This document shows, piece by piece, positions 7,163-8,912 of a DNA stretch of 8,912 nucleotides. Position 1 is the first letter of the stretch; each line of letters starts with the position of its first letter. The notes below the pieces were generated by a model. The model searched no databases and had not been told where the DNA came from. It saw only the letters and a list, made by a program, of their open reading frames with translations. A program made the position numbers and the translations under genes. The DNA comes from CAZWAP01 sp964632005 (GTDB taxonomy: Bacteria; Planctomycetota; Phycisphaerae; Sedimentisphaerales; Anaerobacaceae): NCBI GenBank assembly GCA_964632005.1, contig CAZWAP010000072.1, positions 1-8,912 on the forward strand, given 5' to 3'.

Positions 7163-7352
7163 TCCATCCCCCTACGGGCCGAACAACACGCTCGGCATCT
7201 GAACCACGCAAAACCCGCAACGCCTCCCAAGCGGCGGCTTCCCCAGGCCCTGCCCTGACGCTCTTGGCTTCTTCCAACAACCCGCTGTCATACTATCCTT
7301 CGCAGGCCGATACGATGTTCCCTGGACATCCCACATATTTGCACGCCCGGGC

Positions 7353-7381
7353 TTGACAGTACCCCCGCTGTAAACTACAGT
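7353..7381 (+). promoter_or_regulatory. Promoter of the Nudix gene
   Basis: A perfect TTGACA (7353-7358) is separated by 17 bases from TACAGT (7376-7381). Transcription should start near 7388, about 50 bases before the GTG start. The rest of the 275-base gap after the HAD gene (7163-7352) holds no gene I can support and no convincing terminator. Confidence 0.6.
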
Positions 7382-7390
7382 CCCCCGAAA

Positions 7391-7412
7391 AGCCGGCCCG
7401 CTGGGCCGGGCT
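7391..7412 (+). promoter_or_regulatory. Strong hairpin in the Nudix gene leader
   Basis: AGCCGGCCC (7391-7399) pairs over nine base pairs with the segment at 7403-7412, leaving a three-base loop (GCT) and a single bulged G at 7410. It begins only a few bases after the predicted start of transcription. No T run follows on the plus strand, so it is not an ordinary terminator for this transcript. It could protect the 5' end or control translation. On the minus strand it is followed by TTTT and might weakly stop antisense transcripts. Confidence 0.5.
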
Positions 7413-7437
7413 AACTTAGAGGAATCAACGAAAAACA

Positions 7438-8112
7438 GTGACCAGCCACATGGCCCCGCAAGAACACGTACTGGTCTTCGAGCGTAAGCTCCTCGACGAG
7501 CTCGGCCCCTTCCAGGGCCTTGCCTTCGAGGTCCGACCCTACCTCCGCGCCATCTTCCAGCCCGGCGCCCTCCGCTTCATACCGCGCGGCGACGCAGAAA
7601 ACAACCCCGACTACAAGCAGCTCATCCCCTACGTAATAATGACCTGCGCAGGCCGATACCTGAGCTATATCCGCGGCAAGCGGGCCGGCGAGGCACGCCT
7701 GGCGGGCAACCGCTCCATAGGAATCGGGGGCCACATCAATCCTGCCGACGAAGTCCCGCTCTTCGACTCCGATTTCCGCCGGCCGTACCTCGCCGCCCTC
7801 GAAAGGGAGATTGACGAGGAAGTCTCTCTACAGGCCGACCACTCCGACCGCATCGTCGCCCTGCTAAATGACGACTCAAACGAAGTCGGCCGGGTACATC
7901 TCGGCATCGTCCACCTCTGGATGCTCCAATCCGACAGCGTCACCAGGAAAGAGCAGATGATAACCCAGATGTCTTTCCTGGCCCTCGACCGTCTGCGGGG
8001 CCTCCGCGACTCTATGGAGACCTGGTCCCGGATTTGCCTCGACGCCCTGCCCGAAATAACGGCCCGCGCCCAGACCGCCCTGCCGGCCGACCAATTGCTC
8101 GGGCTGCCCTGA
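7438..8112 (+). CDS. Nudix-fold hydrolase-like protein
   Basis: This 224-residue protein has a recognisable but unusual Nudix motif. SIGIGGHINPADE (93-105) supplies the glycine-rich start, and LEREIDEEV (121-129) supplies the REUxEE core (R123, E124, E127, E128) that binds the metal and positions the nucleophile water. The distance from G98 to R123 is 25 residues instead of the standard 14, an insertion of about 11. The N-terminal ~60 residues (VLVFERKLLDELGPFQG) match proteins often labelled phosphoesterase in environmental bacteria. The substrate, presumably a nucleoside diphosphate derivative, is unknown. An in-frame stop at 7417-7419 limits the start to GTG 7438 or ATG 7450. AGAGGA at 7418-7423 is 14 bases before the GTG, longer than usual, yet favours it. 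The gene has its own promoter and ends 53 bases from the convergent methylase gene. Confidence 0.8.
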   Translation: MTSHMAPQEHVLVFERKLLDELGPFQGLAFEVRPYLRAIFQPGALRFIPRGDAENNPDYKQLIPYVIMTCAGRYLSYIRGKRAGEARLAGNRSIGIGGHINPADEVPLFDSDFRRPYLAALEREIDEEVSLQADHSDRIVALLNDDSNEVGRVHLGIVHLWMLQSDSVTRKEQMITQMSFLALDRLRGLRDSMETWSRICLDALPEITARAQTALPADQLLGLP

Positions 8113-8165
8113 CAAAAAGCCCGGACGGCCCCTTTACGCTTTGCACTGTGATATTTGATATATGT

Positions 8166-8912
8166 TTACGCTTGCCTGCTCCATCTGAGCCGCCGCAGGT
8201 CCTCTGCCTCGTAGGGCTTGCGAAAGACAAACAAATGCTCGTGCATTATGAGGTAGAACTTCTCGCGTTCGGCCTTCGGCCTCCAGCGCTGCGTGTACTT
8301 GCAATTGTGCTGCACCTTTATGATATCCTCTTTCAGGACAAAGCCCACCTTCAGGAACCTCCGCATCACGTTGAACGCCAGCGGCACGTAGTGCTTGCCC
8401 TTTCGCGTATCGCCGATGAGTATCGCGCAGTAGCAGTTCGCCCGGAGCACCCGGTACAACTCCGCCGCCACCTTCTCCATCTCGTCGCAGAACCTCGGCA
8501 GGCTCCCGATATTCGACAGATCGCCCGCAATCCTGCCGCCCGAATACCGGATGATGTTCATATAAGGCGGATGAGTCAGCACAAGGTCGATGGAATTGTC
8601 ATCGAGGAACGATAGATCCCGCGCATCGCCGAGCCTGACTTTCTGCTGGCTCGGCGGACGGTGCTTGAACCGCAGGGCCTTTTTCGCCAGCTCCACCGCC
8701 TCGGGATTGATGTCGAGCCCTATGGCGTTGCGCGCCAACAGCTTGGCCTCCACGAGCGTCGTCCCCGCCCCCACCATCGGGTCCAGCACCGTCTGGCCCG
8801 GCTGCGAGTACATCTCTATGATATTCCGCGGCACCTGCGGGGCGAAATTCCCCCTGTAACCCCCGCTGTGCGTCGCCCAATCCCCACGCTCAGGGAACGA
8901 CCAGACGGTCGT
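8166..8912 (-). CDS. DNA (N4-cytosine/N6-adenine-type) methyltransferase, 5' end off the window
   Basis: The frame stays open to the right edge, so 248 residues are visible and the true start lies outside. GTG at 8834 is an internal valine and not the likely start: the 26 residues before it are in a conserved family block, WSFPERGDWATH then GGYRGNFAP, directly followed by PRNIIEMYS. Motif I, the SAM-binding loop, is LDPMVGAGTTLVEA (visible residues 43-56), with the acidic GLDINPEA after it. Motif IV, the catalytic loop, is LTHPPYMN (112-119), with His in place of the usual Asp/Ser/Asn. Conserved downstream segments include IRYSGG, GDLSNIG, CAILIGDTRKGKHYVPL and HEHLFVFRKP. The motif order is X-I-IV. 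It would methylate an exocyclic amino group in a specific DNA site. No restriction enzyme is visible, so it looks solitary, although the sequence to the right is unseen. An RNA guanine methylase related to Trm11 is a less likely alternative. Confidence 0.88.
   Translation of the reverse strand, partial: TTVWSFPERGDWATHSGGYRGNFAPQVPRNIIEMYSQPGQTVLDPMVGAGTTLVEAKLLARNAIGLDINPEAVELAKKALRFKHRPPSQQKVRLGDARDLSFLDDNSIDLVLTHPPYMNIIRYSGGRIAGDLSNIGSLPRFCDEMEKVAAELYRVLRANCYCAILIGDTRKGKHYVPLAFNVMRRFLKVGFVLKEDIIKVQHNCKYTQRWRPKAEREKFYLIMHEHLFVFRKPYEAEDLRRLRWSRQA

Noticed and set aside
7178..7196. An inverted repeat (GCCGA/TCGGC) after the HAD gene as a terminator
   Set aside because: The stem has only five pairs with a nine-base loop, and no T run follows.
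8113..8165. A shared terminator between the convergent Nudix and methylase genes
   Set aside because: The A-rich and T-rich ends flank GCC/GGC segments that form only about three pairs, with no proper T run, so I could not support a terminator.
8034..8615. A 193-codon plus-strand frame over the convergent junction and the methylase gene
   Set aside because: It is opposite conserved methylase motifs and has an Arg/Pro/His-rich composition without domain signals.

Overview
The window is a GC-rich stretch of bacterial chromosome with strongly C/G-ending codons. It holds six complete or nearly complete genes, one gene cut by the right edge, and what may be the last codons of a gene cut by the left edge. 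There are no transposases, tRNA or rRNA genes, or CRISPR arrays. The gene set fits an environmental, possibly anaerobic bacterium: a short archaeal/Thermotoga-type S-adenosylhomocysteine hydrolase, a B12-type radical SAM protein, MiaB, a divergent Nudix protein and an orphan-looking DNA methylase. Planctomycetota (Phycisphaerae-like) is my best guess, but this is an impression from gene style and not a proof.

Layout. At the left edge, a plus-strand reading frame ends at 55 and is followed by a good intrinsic terminator (93-117). Facing it is a leftward operon read from a promoter near 3497-3525: ahcY (2191-3450), then 18 bases later an unrecognised 631-residue protein with an N-terminal multi-helix membrane region and a C-terminal helical-repeat region (277-2172). 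The 166-base gap at 3451-3616 is a divergent promoter region. To its right runs a plus-strand series: a radical SAM protein (3617-4927), miaB (4963-6363) and a NagD-type HAD phosphatase (6383-7162). A 275-base gap follows, with a convincing promoter and a strong leader hairpin, in front of a Nudix-fold protein (7438-8112). The Nudix gene converges, with only a 53-base gap, on a DNA methyltransferase gene read from the right edge (8912-8166).

How the genes relate. Four of the products use or recycle S-adenosylmethionine: the radical SAM enzyme and MiaB cleave it, MiaB and the DNA methylase release S-adenosylhomocysteine, and AhcY removes S-adenosylhomocysteine. This may be chance, since each is a common gene type. 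The window looks mostly like ordinary chromosome. The points most worth a second look are the unknown membrane/repeat protein in the ahcY operon, the absence of ribosome binding sites in front of two plus-strand genes that have promoter-like boxes close upstream, the Nudix gene with its leader hairpin and enlarged Nudix motif, and the methylase of the HPPY subfamily. I see no clear evidence of a new defence or mobile system.
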